NCBI GenBank assembly: GCA_007693685.1
Contig: REDB01000130.1
Coordinates: 1 to 45,736, forward strand
From: Oceanospirillales bacterium
Lineage (GTDB): Bacteria > Pseudomonadota > Gammaproteobacteria > Pseudomonadales > Balneatricaceae
Length of the DNA stretch: 45,736 bases
Reading direction: 5' to 3'
Shown here one piece after another: positions 1-9,396 of this stretch; positions within the stretch are counted from its first letter, which is position 1, and every line of letters begins with the position of its first letter. The notes below the pieces were generated by a model, which was given only the letters and a program-made list of their open reading frames with translations, searched no databases and was not told the origin of the DNA. The position numbers were made by a program, and so were the translations under genes.

Positions 1-1185
1 CTTCTTCTTGCCGATGGCTTTGCCTGAGGCCTTGGTTTTTTCCGGCCCTTTAAAACTGCCCTCCAGACCTGAAAGGGTGCGTTTCTCAAGACTGATGCGC
101 AGATAGCGTTCAATGCTGCACATCAGATTCCATTCCGAAGGGGCAATCAGCGAGATGGCGGTACCAGTTTCACCCGCCCGGCCGGTACGACCAATTCGGT
201 GCACATAATCATCACCACTGCGCGCCATAGCGAAGTTAATCACCAGGTCTATACCTTCAACATCCAGTCCGCGTGCGGCCACATCTGTAGCAACCAGAAT
301 TTGAATGCGGTTTTCGCGGAACAGATTGAGTACCTGGCGTCGTTTCGGTTGGTCCATATCGCCATGTAACACAGCGGCGCGATGTTTTTGGTAGCGCAAC
401 ACATTGCCCAGCTGATCAGCCGCTACGCGGGTATTAGTGAAGATCAACACACGACTGTAGACTTCCTGGCTGAGTAATCGATTCAGGAGTCGTTCCTTGT
501 GTTTCCCATCATCTGCCAGAATCATTTGCTGCGTGATAGCGACAACTTGTGTCCGAGCATCACTGAGTAACAGTGATTCAGGGTTGTTCATTACTTGTTC
601 GGTCAAACTTTGAATTTGACCGGTATTCAGGGTGGCCGAAAATAGCAAAGTCTGACGTTCAGCACGGCATTGCGTGGCAATTTTCAGTACATCTTCGCTG
701 AAACCCATATCCAGCATGCGGTCGGCTTCATCCAGGACCAGAATTTCCAGGTCACTGAGGTCAATAGTCTGACGTTCCAGATGCTCTATCAGGCGGCCGG
801 GTGTGGCGACCAAAATATCAGGGTTCTTTCGCAGTTTCGCAGCCTGTTCTTTAAACCCCTCACCACCGTAAATGCTTAGTGATTTAATCTGAGTGAACGC
901 GGCCAATTGCTCACAGGCTTTTGAAACCTGCTCGGCAAGTTCCCGCGTCGGTACTAAAATCAGCGCGCGTGTGGCTGTTTTAGGTGATGGGGTGTCGATA
1001 AAGCGTTGCAGCATCGGCAAAAGAAAGGCATAGGTCTTACCACTGCCAGTTACGGCACTGATCATTAGATCTTTGCCACTGAGCGCGGGCGCAAGGGTAG
1101 CCTGTTGAACCGCTGTTGGGGCGGTAATGCCTTGAGCATCCAGTGCTTTCTGGAGGCGCTCATTGAGTTGGATGTCGGTAAACAC
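1..1185 (-). CDS. DEAD-box ATP-dependent RNA helicase (3' end outside window)
   Basis: Superfamily 2 RNA helicase that uses ATP to unwind or remodel RNA, probably in ribosome assembly or RNA decay in the cytoplasm. I read the frame from a GTG at 1185, preceded by a good ribosome binding site (GGAGAAAG). Visible motifs in order: the AVTGSGKT P-loop (residues 44-51), PTRELAEQ (79-86), TPGRL, DEAD (about 152-155), SAT (about 181), ARGLD and HRIGRTGRAG. About 395 residues are present, so both RecA-like domains are complete; only the basic C-terminal tail (ending GKAIGKKK at the edge) is cut. The RhlE/SrmB-type subfamily is plausible, but the tail that would help decide it is missing, so no symbol is given. 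It is divergent from the lipoprotein gene that follows. Confidence 0.93.
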   Translation of the reverse strand, partial: MFTDIQLNERLQKALDAQGITAPTAVQQATLAPALSGKDLMISAVTGSGKTYAFLLPMLQRFIDTPSPKTATRALILVPTRELAEQVSKACEQLAAFTQIKSLSIYGGEGFKEQAAKLRKNPDILVATPGRLIEHLERQTIDLSDLEILVLDEADRMLDMGFSEDVLKIATQCRAERQTLLFSATLNTGQIQSLTEQVMNNPESLLLSDARTQVVAITQQMILADDGKHKERLLNRLLSQEVYSRVLIFTNTRVAADQLGNVLRYQKHRAAVLHGDMDQPKRRQVLNLFRENRIQILVATDVAARGLDVEGIDLVINFAMARSGDDYVHRIGRTGRAGETGTAISLIAPSEWNLMCSIERYLRISLEKRTLSGLEGSFKGPEKTKASGKAIGKKK

Positions 1186-1370
1186 TTAGGGTCTTTCTCC
1201 TGCTTATAGTTGCGCTAATGCTAGCAGAAATAGGCTGATTTGTCGGATAAAAGCGTGATTTGACATGAAAAGGTTGATCTACATGAGCATAGTGGAACAA
1301 AAAAATTCACTTGTCGAGTGCAGGGTTTTCAGTTATTTTGTGGCATTATTCTTTTAGTAATCCATTATTT

Positions 1371-1871
1371 ATGCGTAATATTTTACTTTTAACTTCACTA
1401 TTGCTGCTGACAGGCTGTTTTTCCTCAGGTCGACAGGTCAGTCAGCCATTGATGCCAGCGCCCGAAGTGACTGGGTTGCAAGGGGATGTGCGTTTGGTGC
1501 TGGAACAGCAGTATCAAGCCTGGGTTGGTACCCCTTATCGTCTAGGTGGTGCTGACAAGCGCGGGATAGATTGCTCTGCGCTGGTGCAGAGTATCTTTAC
1601 TGAAGCATTCGATGTGCAGTTACCGCGTACTACCGGCGAACAAGTCGCTACGGGAGATGTCGTTGCGCGCCAAGCTCTTCAACCTCTAGATCTGGTATTT
1701 TTTCATACTGGAAGAACCCAGCATGTAGGTATATATCTAGGACAGGGTGATTTTTTGCATGCCTCCACCAGTCGAGGTGTGATCATCTCCAACTTAGACA
1801 ACCCCTATTGGAAACGCAATTTCTGGACAGCCCGTCGTCCGATTGACGCACTTCAAATCGCCAGTTTATAA
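1371..1871 (+). CDS. NlpC/P60-family peptidase lipoprotein
   Basis: Probable envelope peptidoglycan hydrolase of the NlpC/P60 family, which cleaves within stem peptides. The ATG at 1371 is chosen because it gives a compact lipoprotein signal with lipobox LLTGC directly after a hydrophobic run (MRNILLLTSLLLLTGC). The open frame extends upstream to a TTG at 1311, which would bury the signal. The catalytic Cys lies in RGIDCSALVQ and the catalytic His in QHVGIYLGQ; a later FLHAS segment fits the third active-site position. Mature length is about 150 residues, normal for single-domain NlpC/P60 lipoproteins. No strong ribosome binding site is visible before 1371, so the start is less sure than the family. 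It ends just before a shared hairpin terminator. Confidence 0.9.
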   Translation: MRNILLLTSLLLLTGCFSSGRQVSQPLMPAPEVTGLQGDVRLVLEQQYQAWVGTPYRLGGADKRGIDCSALVQSIFTEAFDVQLPRTTGEQVATGDVVARQALQPLDLVFFHTGRTQHVGIYLGQGDFLHASTSRGVIISNLDNPYWKRNFWTARRPIDALQIASL

Positions 1872-1873
1872 AA

Positions 1874-1892
1874 AGCCCACCTTTGGTGGGCT
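1874..1892. terminator. Convergent rho-independent terminator
   Basis: A perfect 8-bp stem (AGCCCACC / GGTGGGCT) with a TTT loop sits between two convergent genes. On the minus strand the stem is followed by a run of four T, so it best serves the DUF1329/DUF1302 transcript. On the plus strand the T-tract is weak (GATTAAAT), but it may still stop the lipoprotein transcript. Confidence 0.8.
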
Positions 1893-1915
1893 GATTAAAT
1901 CTCTAGAACTATCGA

Positions 1916-3253
1916 TTAGCGACCCATGCGGCGGATTGCCTGAGGTGTGAAATCCCGGTAATCAAAGCGCTGAGTAAAGTCATAACCCACGCCTTCTTCA
2001 TTTGTCAGAGCGCCCACCAGATAACGTCCTGATTGCAGGTCGTAGAAGGTTTCGGCCACAGACCATGGCACTTGAACGTCTCTATATTGAAATTGGTGCA
2101 TTTCACCGACACGCCAGAGTTCTCCACGTCCGTCATAATGATCTACTGTAGCGATCTGCCAAGTGTCTTCATCAATATAGAAGGTGCGCTTGCCATACAC
2201 ATGACGCTGTCCATCTTTCAGTGTGGCCTCAAGCTTCCAGACCCGGTGCAACTCATAGCGAGTGTGGTCCGGATTAAGGTGGCCTGCATTAAGGATGTCA
2301 CTGTATGACAGCTTACGGTCTGCGAGTTTCCAGCTGTTGTAAGGAATATACAACTCCTGCTTGCCGACTAAATTCCACTCGTAACGATCGGGTGCGCCAT
2401 TGAACATGTCCAGATTATCGGTGGTGCGTTGTCCGTCTGTTGCAGTACCCGGTGCGTCATAGGCAATATTGGGTGCCAGACGAACACGGCGTTGCCCAGA
2501 GTTGTATGTCCAGGCCTGACGTGGCTGGGTGATTTGGTTCATGCTTTCATGCACGAGTAGAATGTTGCCAGTCAGTCTGGCGGGTGCCGTTACCTCCTGG
2601 ACAAAAAAGAACAGAATATTGTCATGGCGCTCACCGTCCCCTGAGTCTTTCAGGTAACTGGGCCAAGAGAGTTTTTCGTTGATACGCACCGGGGTAAAGC
2701 TGCCATTGGCTTGTACGGGTACCTGTACAAAGGTGCGTTCCAATGCACCGCCACGATAGCGGGTCATGTGATTCCAGATGACCTGTAAACCATTGTCAGG
2801 AATTGGGAAGGCTAATGCTTCACTAAAACCTTCCAAACCATTGCCATCCTCAGTCAATCTGGCACCGCTCAGGTTTCTTTTTGCCGCCTCATAGATGCTA
2901 TCCGGTAAGGCTGCTGTACGATGGGTTGGATAGATCGGCATTCTGAAGCTATCCGGGTAGCGTTGGAACATGGCTATCTGGCCTTCGGAAAGCTGATCCT
3001 GGTAGTCTGTATAGTTGTTAGCGGTAATCACAAACAGCGGTTGTTCATCAGCAAACGGGTTTGTGTAGCGATCATCACTTCGGGAAATGCCACCATCCCA
3101 AGCTGGAATAGTGCCTGCGGCATTCCCAGCTCGTTCAGCACCCATTGGGGTCAGGTCCTGTTGTAGTCGTTCAGGGCTGGCATAAATAGCGCCGCTAAGG
3201 GATAAGAGCAATGCGCTATAGAGTAGTCTCTTTGGAAGGTTTAGCTGTATCAT
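1916..3253 (-). CDS. DUF1329 envelope protein
   Basis: 445 residues with a Sec signal peptide (roughly residues 1-25, ending GAIYA). It matches the DUF1329 family, which has an outer-membrane lipoprotein-sorting (LolB-like) fold and is typically encoded beside DUF1302 proteins. Recognisable features are the N-terminal PERLQQDLTPMGAERAGN segment with IPAWDGG and the C-terminal block containing YELHRVWKLEATLK and the RTFYIDEDTWQ segment. The start has a good ribosome binding site (CAGGAG). It lies 20 bp downstream of the DUF1302 gene and is surely cotranscribed. Biochemical role unproven; related pairs are linked to uptake or processing of hydrophobic compounds and esters in pseudomonads. That link is family knowledge, not visible here. 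Confidence 0.9.
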   Translation of the reverse strand: MIQLNLPKRLLYSALLLSLSGAIYASPERLQQDLTPMGAERAGNAAGTIPAWDGGISRSDDRYTNPFADEQPLFVITANNYTDYQDQLSEGQIAMFQRYPDSFRMPIYPTHRTAALPDSIYEAAKRNLSGARLTEDGNGLEGFSEALAFPIPDNGLQVIWNHMTRYRGGALERTFVQVPVQANGSFTPVRINEKLSWPSYLKDSGDGERHDNILFFFVQEVTAPARLTGNILLVHESMNQITQPRQAWTYNSGQRRVRLAPNIAYDAPGTATDGQRTTDNLDMFNGAPDRYEWNLVGKQELYIPYNSWKLADRKLSYSDILNAGHLNPDHTRYELHRVWKLEATLKDGQRHVYGKRTFYIDEDTWQIATVDHYDGRGELWRVGEMHQFQYRDVQVPWSVAETFYDLQSGRYLVGALTNEEGVGYDFTQRFDYRDFTPQAIRRMGR

Positions 3254-3273
3254 TATTATTCTCCTGCAGCTGC

Positions 3274-5097
3274 TTAAAAGGCGATAGAGGCGTTGAGTGA
3301 TATATAATCCCGGTCTTTTTCGGCGTTAAACGATCCGCCAAAAAAACTGGTATAGGATGCGCCAACGCGATAGCGGTTCATATAGTCAGCCGTAATGCCG
3401 ATATTGACGGCTTTTTCATTTTCGCGGAATGCAGCCCCAGGCTCAGGACCGTTACCTTTAACGCCATGGCGGAAATTCAACTCGGGTGTCAGTGTCACGC
3501 CAGCAAAGGCGTTGGGGTACTCAAGCGCACCACGCAAGACATAACCATAGGAGTTGCTGGTGACGAAGCCACTGGTGTCGCCTTGCTGATAACCGAAGAT
3601 ACCGGAACGACCGTATTTGATGGCATTGGCATCTTCATCTAGGCCGTGTACATGCGTCCAGCCCAGCTCCGCAATCGTACTTAGACGGCTGGCACCCATG
3701 ACATTGTCAAAAAACTTGATGAAGGTTGTTTGAGCCTGTGTTACGTCGAATAAACCATAGCCCTGAACTTCACCCGAAGCAGGTCTATGGTTTACAAGAG
3801 TGTTTGTACCAGTATTTGGACCAGCTCCACCAGCGAGTATGGTGCCAATAAGTAATGGTCCATTTATTTGAATAGGCAGATCTTGCTTGTAACTAATTTC
3901 TCCAGACCATGCAATGTCTCCAATATTTGTGCTAAAACTTAAACCCGTCATTTTGATTTTTTCGGGATAGCTTACATAGTAAGTACTGGCAAATGGCCCG
4001 ATCCCTGGAGCAAGTTGAACTACCCCGCTAATCAAGGGTAAACGACTATGATATTGGGCATGAAATAGACCGAACTCAGTATTATTTAAGTTCTCAGCAA
4101 AATAGCGAAATCCAACACCAAACTGGTTATCATCACTAGGTGTTCTACGACCATCTTCATTTCGCTCAACAATAAACGGGCTTAGTCCTGGCGTGTTAAA
4201 ATATACTGAATCAGAGATTCCCCCAAGGTTTGGACCTCCTATACCCGTCAGGTCAGCATTAACACGCACACCATCACACCCTTGTGAGGTAAAATCATTG
4301 CTGGAAAAGTAGGTGCCACAGCCATCCACAACCGTAGGCTCCCATTTATACTGATAGAAGCCTTCAATACTCAGGTTGTCCGTCAAACCCAGTGATGCAA
4401 ATACACTACCGAAAGGCAATAAGCCTTCTTTCAGTTCGGCACCCGGGCGGCGGAAAGCCGACACATCGACGGGGTTAAAGGCGTTGATACCACCCTGAAT
4501 AAAGGTACTCTCGCCCCAGTTAATGGCCTGACGGCCAATACGTATATCCAGTGGCATATTCCCCAGGTCAAAACCACCGTAAAAATAAGCATCCAGCAGT
4601 TCTATACCACTGAATTTAGCAAAATCATTGAAACTACTGTCATTCAAACGTGTATTGGGTGTGTAGCCATTAGGAATGTGGCCATGAGCACGACTGCCTT
4701 TCTCCAGTTCATAGTCGTACCAGTATTTACCGCGCCCGAAGAAACCTACGTTTTCGTAGCGTAACTCCAGGTCATGAACACCCTTGAGTACCGTAGAGAA
4801 GGGTTTGCCTCGTTTAAAGTTTTGCGTGCCGTCATCGTAGCTTCCTGAACCCAGGCTGTTACCATCATTGGGTTGTGAAATCAGACCAGCGCTAGGGTTG
4901 TCCAAGCGAATGCTGGTACCAATGGATATGTTGGAGTCAAAGCGCCCCTGTATTTCTCCAAGTTGAAATTCAAGTGCTTGTGTCTGTGCGGTAAATCCGG
5001 AGGCAAGCAAGCAGGCGAGTAGTGCGGGGGAGAAGCTAGGGCGTCGTGGGGCCTGCTGGCCTGTGCGGCGCAGTGTTTTAGTTGCCATTTCGTTCAT
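3274..5097 (-). CDS. DUF1302 outer-membrane-type protein
   Basis: 607 residues with a signal peptide after a basic, Arg-rich N-terminus (cleavage likely after TQA, about residue 41). It belongs to the DUF1302 family, predicted beta-barrel-like outer membrane proteins almost always paired with DUF1329. Seen here are the LEFQLGEIQGRFDSNISIG opening, a GRQAINWGEST segment and FNPVDVSAFRRPGAE, then alternating hydrophobic strands to an aromatic last residue (SIAF), as expected for barrel insertion. Start: ATG at 5097 with AAGGTGG upstream; a second ATG three codons in is possible. Odd: the middle of the gene (about 3840-4260) is distinctly poorer in GC than the two ends. It is divergent from an AraC-type regulator, its likely controller. 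Confidence 0.88.
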   Translation of the reverse strand: MNEMATKTLRRTGQQAPRRPSFSPALLACLLASGFTAQTQALEFQLGEIQGRFDSNISIGTSIRLDNPSAGLISQPNDGNSLGSGSYDDGTQNFKRGKPFSTVLKGVHDLELRYENVGFFGRGKYWYDYELEKGSRAHGHIPNGYTPNTRLNDSSFNDFAKFSGIELLDAYFYGGFDLGNMPLDIRIGRQAINWGESTFIQGGINAFNPVDVSAFRRPGAELKEGLLPFGSVFASLGLTDNLSIEGFYQYKWEPTVVDGCGTYFSSNDFTSQGCDGVRVNADLTGIGGPNLGGISDSVYFNTPGLSPFIVERNEDGRRTPSDDNQFGVGFRYFAENLNNTEFGLFHAQYHSRLPLISGVVQLAPGIGPFASTYYVSYPEKIKMTGLSFSTNIGDIAWSGEISYKQDLPIQINGPLLIGTILAGGAGPNTGTNTLVNHRPASGEVQGYGLFDVTQAQTTFIKFFDNVMGASRLSTIAELGWTHVHGLDEDANAIKYGRSGIFGYQQGDTSGFVTSNSYGYVLRGALEYPNAFAGVTLTPELNFRHGVKGNGPEPGAAFRENEKAVNIGITADYMNRYRVGASYTSFFGGSFNAEKDRDYISLNASIAF

Positions 5098-5172
5098 TCC
5101 ACCTTGTTATTATTGTCTTACTGAGGTTTATTGTTAGGCTATGCAACTTCAAAGAAGATTAAATTCAACTTG

Positions 5173-5202
5173 TGCCAGTGCAATGGCAGAATTTGCAATG
5201 GC
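5173..5202. promoter_or_regulatory. Candidate regulator-binding repeats in the DUF1302/AraC divergent region
   Basis: In the 220-bp divergent intergenic region, TGCCA and TGGCA form an interrupted palindrome (5173-5188, 6-nt spacer). The 9-mer TGCAATGGC occurs twice as a direct repeat (5179-5187 and 5194-5202, 15 bp apart). Direct repeats of this sort are used by AraC-type activators, and the gene just downstream encodes one. The assignment is inference; the repeats are seen directly. Confidence 0.4.
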
Positions 5203-5317
5203 TATCAGTTTTAATCATAGCAGTATTGATAACAATGACATTAGAGTTCAATTAGGCTGACATTTCTGTGCGCTGGATCAGATTTTTAATGTCTTTCTAA
5301 GCGACCTGGAGGTTGGG

Positions 5318-6373
5318 ATGGAGAAAACAATTACGGTGCCGACCGGCTATGTACGCCATTTGTTGGCGATGGCTGAACTTCAAGGTTTTAATACGGATGA
5401 CCTGCTCCGGCATGTGGAGATCAGTCGGATTGAGATAGCGCAGCATAATGAGTTGCCAGCGTATAAATTCGGGCTGCTGTACCAGCAAATCATGTGGATT
5501 GCGCAGGATGAATCTTTTGGCATGCTAAGTGGTGGTCGTGTTCCCAACGGTACCTTCCGCATGATGTGCCATGCGATTATTCATTGTTCTACACTAGAGC
5601 GGGCACTGCGGCGCTGCAGTGACTTTTACGAAATTTGCCGTGGCTCAATGATCAAACCTGTTATTGTGCGTCGTGGTCGTTATGCCAAAGTGTCTTTTGC
5701 CCCTATTGAAAGTCTGAGTGAAGACGATTTTCGCTCGTTAATGGGCAAGGAATCACCTCTGCAGATACGTACGTCATTATCCATGTGGCACCATTTTATG
5801 AGCTGGTTAATTGGGCGTCGATTGGAGTTAAAAGCAGCCTATTTTACCTTCGCTGATCCGGGTGATGCAGACCAGTATGTTAAGCTCTTTCAGTCTGAGG
5901 TTAAGTTCAGTCAGCATGAAGACGCCATTGTTTTTCCGGCTAAGTTTCTGGACTTACCACTGGCGCAGAATGAAGAAACACTACGTGGCTTTCTGAAAAC
6001 GGCTCCTTATCAGCTGATCGTTATGGTGGACGATGATAAGAGTTTGAAAGCGCGGGTGATTTCAATGTTGGGTAAAGATTTCAGTCGAGAGCTACCTTCG
6101 GCGGAAGAAGTCGCGCGAGCTTTGCATATGTCCGTTTCTACATTACGCAGACGGTTGTTGGAAGAGGGTACCTCCTATCAGAAAATTAAAGATGAAGAGC
6201 GCCATGCAGCGGCGATTAACTATATGAACGCACCTCAGTTATCTATTAATGATGTTGCCGGGTTAATGGGGTTTGATGAGCCGTCTGCTTTTTTTCGCTC
6301 GTTCAAAAAATGGACTGGTATGACCCCAGGAGAGTATCGGCGCAGTGAATACTATACGGAGCGTTATAGTTAA
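5318..6373 (+). CDS. AraC-family transcriptional regulator
   Basis: 351-residue regulator. The N-terminal part (about residues 15-200) resembles the arabinose-binding-domain type of AraC regulators that sense small hydrophobic or acyl molecules. The C-terminal about 100 residues carry two helix-turn-helix motifs: first around EEVARALHMSVSTLRRRL, then INDVAGLMGFDEPSAFFRSFKKWTG, with the typical TGMTPGEYRR end. It starts at an ATG with a strong GGAGG ribosome binding site. It is divergent from the DUF1302-DUF1329 pair across 220 bp that hold candidate repeat operators, so it probably controls that pair and itself. The ligand is not known. Confidence 0.93.
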   Translation: MEKTITVPTGYVRHLLAMAELQGFNTDDLLRHVEISRIEIAQHNELPAYKFGLLYQQIMWIAQDESFGMLSGGRVPNGTFRMMCHAIIHCSTLERALRRCSDFYEICRGSMIKPVIVRRGRYAKVSFAPIESLSEDDFRSLMGKESPLQIRTSLSMWHHFMSWLIGRRLELKAAYFTFADPGDADQYVKLFQSEVKFSQHEDAIVFPAKFLDLPLAQNEETLRGFLKTAPYQLIVMVDDDKSLKARVISMLGKDFSRELPSAEEVARALHMSVSTLRRRLLEEGTSYQKIKDEERHAAAINYMNAPQLSINDVAGLMGFDEPSAFFRSFKKWTGMTPGEYRRSEYYTERYS

Positions 6374-6447
6374 GACATCGTTTTTAGGGTACGTGCAAGA
6401 TGTTATAGTACTCTATTTTATAAGTGTTTACGGGTAAGGGGATTAGG

Positions 6448-9231
6448 TTGCACAAGCGTATTCCGGTTTTCTCACTGCGCCGCTCAATCCCACTATTTAT
6501 TCTGGGATTCGCCATATTACTGATGCTGGGCTCGCATCTGCTTCTTAAACCTTTTGTAACCCAGCTCTTTTATCAGACCGCTGAAGCTAATTTGATACAT
6601 ACGCTGAACCGTCTTCAAGGCACCTTTGAGTATTTATTAGAACGGGATGATCTGGATGGTGTGCAACGTGAAATCGTCTCCACTGGCATGCATGCTGAAG
6701 TAAGGCATTTATTGGTTATGGACGCCTCAATGCATATTCTTGCATCAGTGAATCTGAATTATGTTGGACAGCATCTTGACCAGTTGCCATTACATTTTGA
6801 TCGCCGTTTACCTTTCAGGGTGATGGAAAGGCAGCGTCCAGAAATACAGCTAGTAACACGTTTTGAAAACAGCTTATATGGGCTGACTCCCGTGCAAATT
6901 CCGTTGCATGATGCGGCTGGAACTTTGGAAGCTGAAACCGGATTGATATTGTTAGAGTTGGATTTGGATCAGTCAGCGCAGCAGGGTTGGCATCAATTAG
7001 AAGGCGTTTTTATCTGGGTTTCTCTGGGGATAGTTACGTTGGCTGTATTTCTATGGGTCTGGTCCGAATGGTTTATTGGTCGCCGTTTGACGTTGATTAC
7101 TGAAGCGGTGGACAAAATTCGTCAAGGTGAACTGGATACACAAGTGGCGTTGAAGGGGCGTGATGAATTGGGGGTGATTGCAGATGCACTCAACCATATG
7201 CTGGAATCATTACGCCACGGTCGTGATGAGTTGATGCGAACGCATGCACAGATGGATAGTATCTTACGGCATATTCCCTCTATGGTGTACATCAAAAACC
7301 TTCAGGGCATTTATACCCTAGGAAATAAGCATTTCTATAGTTATTTTGGTGAGGATACGAAGGGTAAGCTGGTATTTGATCTGCTGGAAGAGCCTTATGC
7401 CACTGATATTAAAAGTTATGATGATGAGGTGATCCGTACAGGTAGACCCTTGCAGTTCGAATGTAGCTTTCCCGTAGACGGGGTGATGCACAGCTGGTTT
7501 ATGGTGAAATTTCCCCTTTTTGATGATCAGGGGTTGCCTGAGGCGATTTGTTCTGTAGCGACTAATGTCACCGAGCAAGAGCGTAATGAATATATGCTTG
7601 GCGTGTCGCGGCGCATCTTTGAGCACGCGGCAGAAGGCATTATGATTACCGACGATGTCAATCGCGTGATTGATGTGAATGCGTCGTTTGAGCGTATATC
7701 CGGCTATTCCAGAGAGTCTGTGCTGGGCAAGGATCCAGCCTTTTTGAAGTCTGATCTGCATGATATTTATTTTTATCAAGCGATGTGGAATCAGGTAAAA
7801 GCCGAGGGTAGTTGGAAAGGCGAATTGTGGAATAAGCGACCGGATGGCACCGCATATCCTGTAAGGCTATCCATCAGCAGTATTCGTGATCGACGTGACC
7901 TGCCGACGGGTTATTTTGGTATATTTCAGGATGTGTCTGAAGAGTATCAAGCGCGTACCAAGTTACGTAAACTGGCTTACCGTGACTCGCTCACGGGGCT
8001 GTTCAACAGATTGGCGTTTAAAGAAAAGGTGCATGAGTACCTGGCCAGGGCGCGGCGTTATAATGATAGTTTTGCCCTGCTGTTTGTTGATCTTGACCTG
8101 TTTAAAGAGGTCAATGACTCCTTTGGGCATGAAGCTGGTGATGTGTTACTTAAGCAAGTTGCCGATCGGATTTTGGGACAGGTCAGAGACACGGATATCG
8201 TCAGTCGTCTGGGGGGTGACGAATTTACCCTGCTGATTTCACCCGTAGAAAATGATATTGCGCTGGCGAGTATCGCCGAAAACCTTATTGAAACGTTGAG
8301 TCGGCCTTTTCAGTTGGATGATATTGAGGTCACTATTGGTTGTAGCGTTGGGGTAGTGAGTTATCCACGTGATGGCGAAAATCTTGATAAGTTGATGCGG
8401 CATGCCGATGCGGCCATGTACCATGCCAAGGCGCTGGGACGGGGTTGCTACGCTTTTTTTGATGCAGATCTTGATCAGCGAAACCATCGCTTAATGCAGA
8501 TTAAGCATGGATTACGTCATGCATTGAGCCGCAATGAAATCAGTCTGGTCTATCAGCCGGAAATTCATTTAGAGACACAAAATATTTTTGGCTACGAAGT
8601 GCTGATGCGTTGGCACAGTGAAGAGCTGGGGTCAGTGTCACCCGCTGAGTTTATACCCGTTGCCGAAGAATCTGACATTATTGCCGATCTGACCAGTTGG
8701 ATGATGGTGCAAGCTTGTCGGGATCTCTTGCCGAAATTAAATGACCAGATGCAAATTGGGGTAAATATCTCACCAAGACAGTTTGGTGGTGATCGCTGGT
8801 TAACGCTGATACGTCAGTGTATCGATCAGGAGGGCCTGAAACCCTCTCAGTTGTGCGTTGAGATTACTGAGGGTGCATTGATAAGAGACATGGAACAGGC
8901 CGTGGTGCAGCTTTCTGAGCTGCGCAAGCTGGGTATTAGAGTGGCTATCGATGATTTTGGTACCGGCTACTCATCTTTGAGCTATTTGAAACGCTTGCCG
9001 ATCGATTTTTTAAAAATTGATCAGACCTTTGTCGCGGACATTGAAACAGATCAGGATGATCAGGCGATTATCTGTGCCATTATCAATATGGCGCAGAGTC
9101 TTGGCATAGGTCTGATTGCTGAAGGAGTGGAGACTAAGGAGCAACTGGAATTCCTGAAATCCCATGGTTGTGACATAGCTCAGGGCTATTATTTCGCCCG
9201 TCCCATGCCGGTAGATAAAATTAAGTGTTGA
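6448..9231 (+). CDS. Membrane PAS-PAS-GGDEF-EAL cyclic-di-GMP signalling protein
   Basis: Inner-membrane protein that may make and/or degrade cyclic-di-GMP. I prefer the TTG at 6448 (AAGGGG seven bases upstream; 927 residues) over an in-frame GTG at 6424 that lacks a ribosome binding site. Order from the TTG: TM about 14-34, periplasmic sensor about 35-184, TM about 185-207, HAMP to about 258, PAS about 265-385, PAS about 390-505, GGDEF about 507-670, EAL about 680-925. The GGDEF motif is intact (589-593), and an RxxD inhibitory site (RDTD, 580-583) sits exactly five residues before it, so a diguanylate cyclase with product feedback is credible. The EAL signature is EVL (717-719), with intact [10 protein letters not shown] and LKIDQTF segments, so phosphodiesterase activity is also plausible. 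The net direction cannot be read from sequence. Confidence 0.95.
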   Translation: MHKRIPVFSLRRSIPLFILGFAILLMLGSHLLLKPFVTQLFYQTAEANLIHTLNRLQGTFEYLLERDDLDGVQREIVSTGMHAEVRHLLVMDASMHILASVNLNYVGQHLDQLPLHFDRRLPFRVMERQRPEIQLVTRFENSLYGLTPVQIPLHDAAGTLEAETGLILLELDLDQSAQQGWHQLEGVFIWVSLGIVTLAVFLWVWSEWFIGRRLTLITEAVDKIRQGELDTQVALKGRDELGVIADALNHMLESLRHGRDELMRTHAQMDSILRHIPSMVYIKNLQGIYTLGNKHFYSYFGEDTKGKLVFDLLEEPYATDIKSYDDEVIRTGRPLQFECSFPVDGVMHSWFMVKFPLFDDQGLPEAICSVATNVTEQERNEYMLGVSRRIFEHAAEGIMITDDVNRVIDVNASFERISGYSRESVLGKDPAFLKSDLHDIYFYQAMWNQVKAEGSWKGELWNKRPDGTAYPVRLSISSIRDRRDLPTGYFGIFQDVSEEYQARTKLRKLAYRDSLTGLFNRLAFKEKVHEYLARARRYNDSFALLFVDLDLFKEVNDSFGHEAGDVLLKQVADRILGQVRDTDIVSRLGGDEFTLLISPVENDIALASIAENLIETLSRPFQLDDIEVTIGCSVGVVSYPRDGENLDKLMRHADAAMYHAKALGRGCYAFFDADLDQRNHRLMQIKHGLRHALSRNEISLVYQPEIHLETQNIFGYEVLMRWHSEELGSVSPAEFIPVAEESDIIADLTSWMMVQACRDLLPKLNDQMQIGVNISPRQFGGDRWLTLIRQCIDQEGLKPSQLCVEITEGALIRDMEQAVVQLSELRKLGIRVAIDDFGTGYSSLSYLKRLPIDFLKIDQTFVADIETDQDDQAIICAIINMAQSLGIGLIAEGVETKEQLEFLKSHGCDIAQGYYFARPMPVDKIKC

Positions 9232-9255
9232 CATAATTTTCCGAGACGGTAGAAT
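9228..9255 (+). promoter_or_regulatory. Sigma70-type promoter of the tRNA operon
   Basis: A perfect -35 TTGACA (9228-9233) and a -10 TAGAAT (9250-9255) are separated by 16 bp and followed by a GC-rich stretch (CTGCGCCC) where the discriminator would be. GC-rich discriminators are characteristic of stringently controlled stable-RNA promoters. The -35 box overlaps the stop codon (9229-9231) of the upstream GGDEF/EAL gene. Transcription should begin near 9262, just before tRNA-Ser. Confidence 0.75.
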
Positions 9256-9270
9256 CTGCGCCCATCCTTT

Positions 9271-9358
9271 GGAGGGATGGCTGAGTGGTCGAAAGCACCG
9301 GTCTTGAAAACCGACGAGTCGAGAGGCTCCCAGGGTTCGAATCCCTGTCCCTCCGCCA
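9271..9358 (+). tRNA. tRNA-Ser (anticodon UGA)
   Basis: An 88-nt class II tRNA with a long variable arm, encoded CCA, a GGAGGGA/TCCCTCC acceptor stem and a GGTTCGAATCC T-arm. The anticodon TGA is at 9305-9307 in loop CTTGAAA. First gene of the operon. Confidence 0.97.
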
Positions 9359-9396
9359 AAGGATGATGATGTGAAGCGTTAGTTGTTACTTAGTGT

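Noticed and set aside
1274-1287. Second Anr/FNR-like box, TTGATCTACATGAG, before the lipoprotein gene
   Set aside because: The left half-site is perfect but the right half matches poorly (ATGAG against ATCAA), and no well-placed -10 follows.
5182-5259. 25-codon ORF starting ATGGCAGAATTTGCA in the DUF1302/AraC divergent region
   Set aside because: No ribosome binding site, and it overlaps the candidate operator repeats; short AT-rich frames like this arise by chance.
7318-7855. Minus-strand open frames inside the GGDEF-EAL gene
   Set aside because: They lie wholly opposite the PAS-encoding part of an intact gene and show no family features.
8596-8604. EAL signature reads EVL, suggesting an inactive phosphodiesterase
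   Set aside because: The essential Glu is kept and the middle position varies in active EAL proteins; the other catalytic segments are intact.
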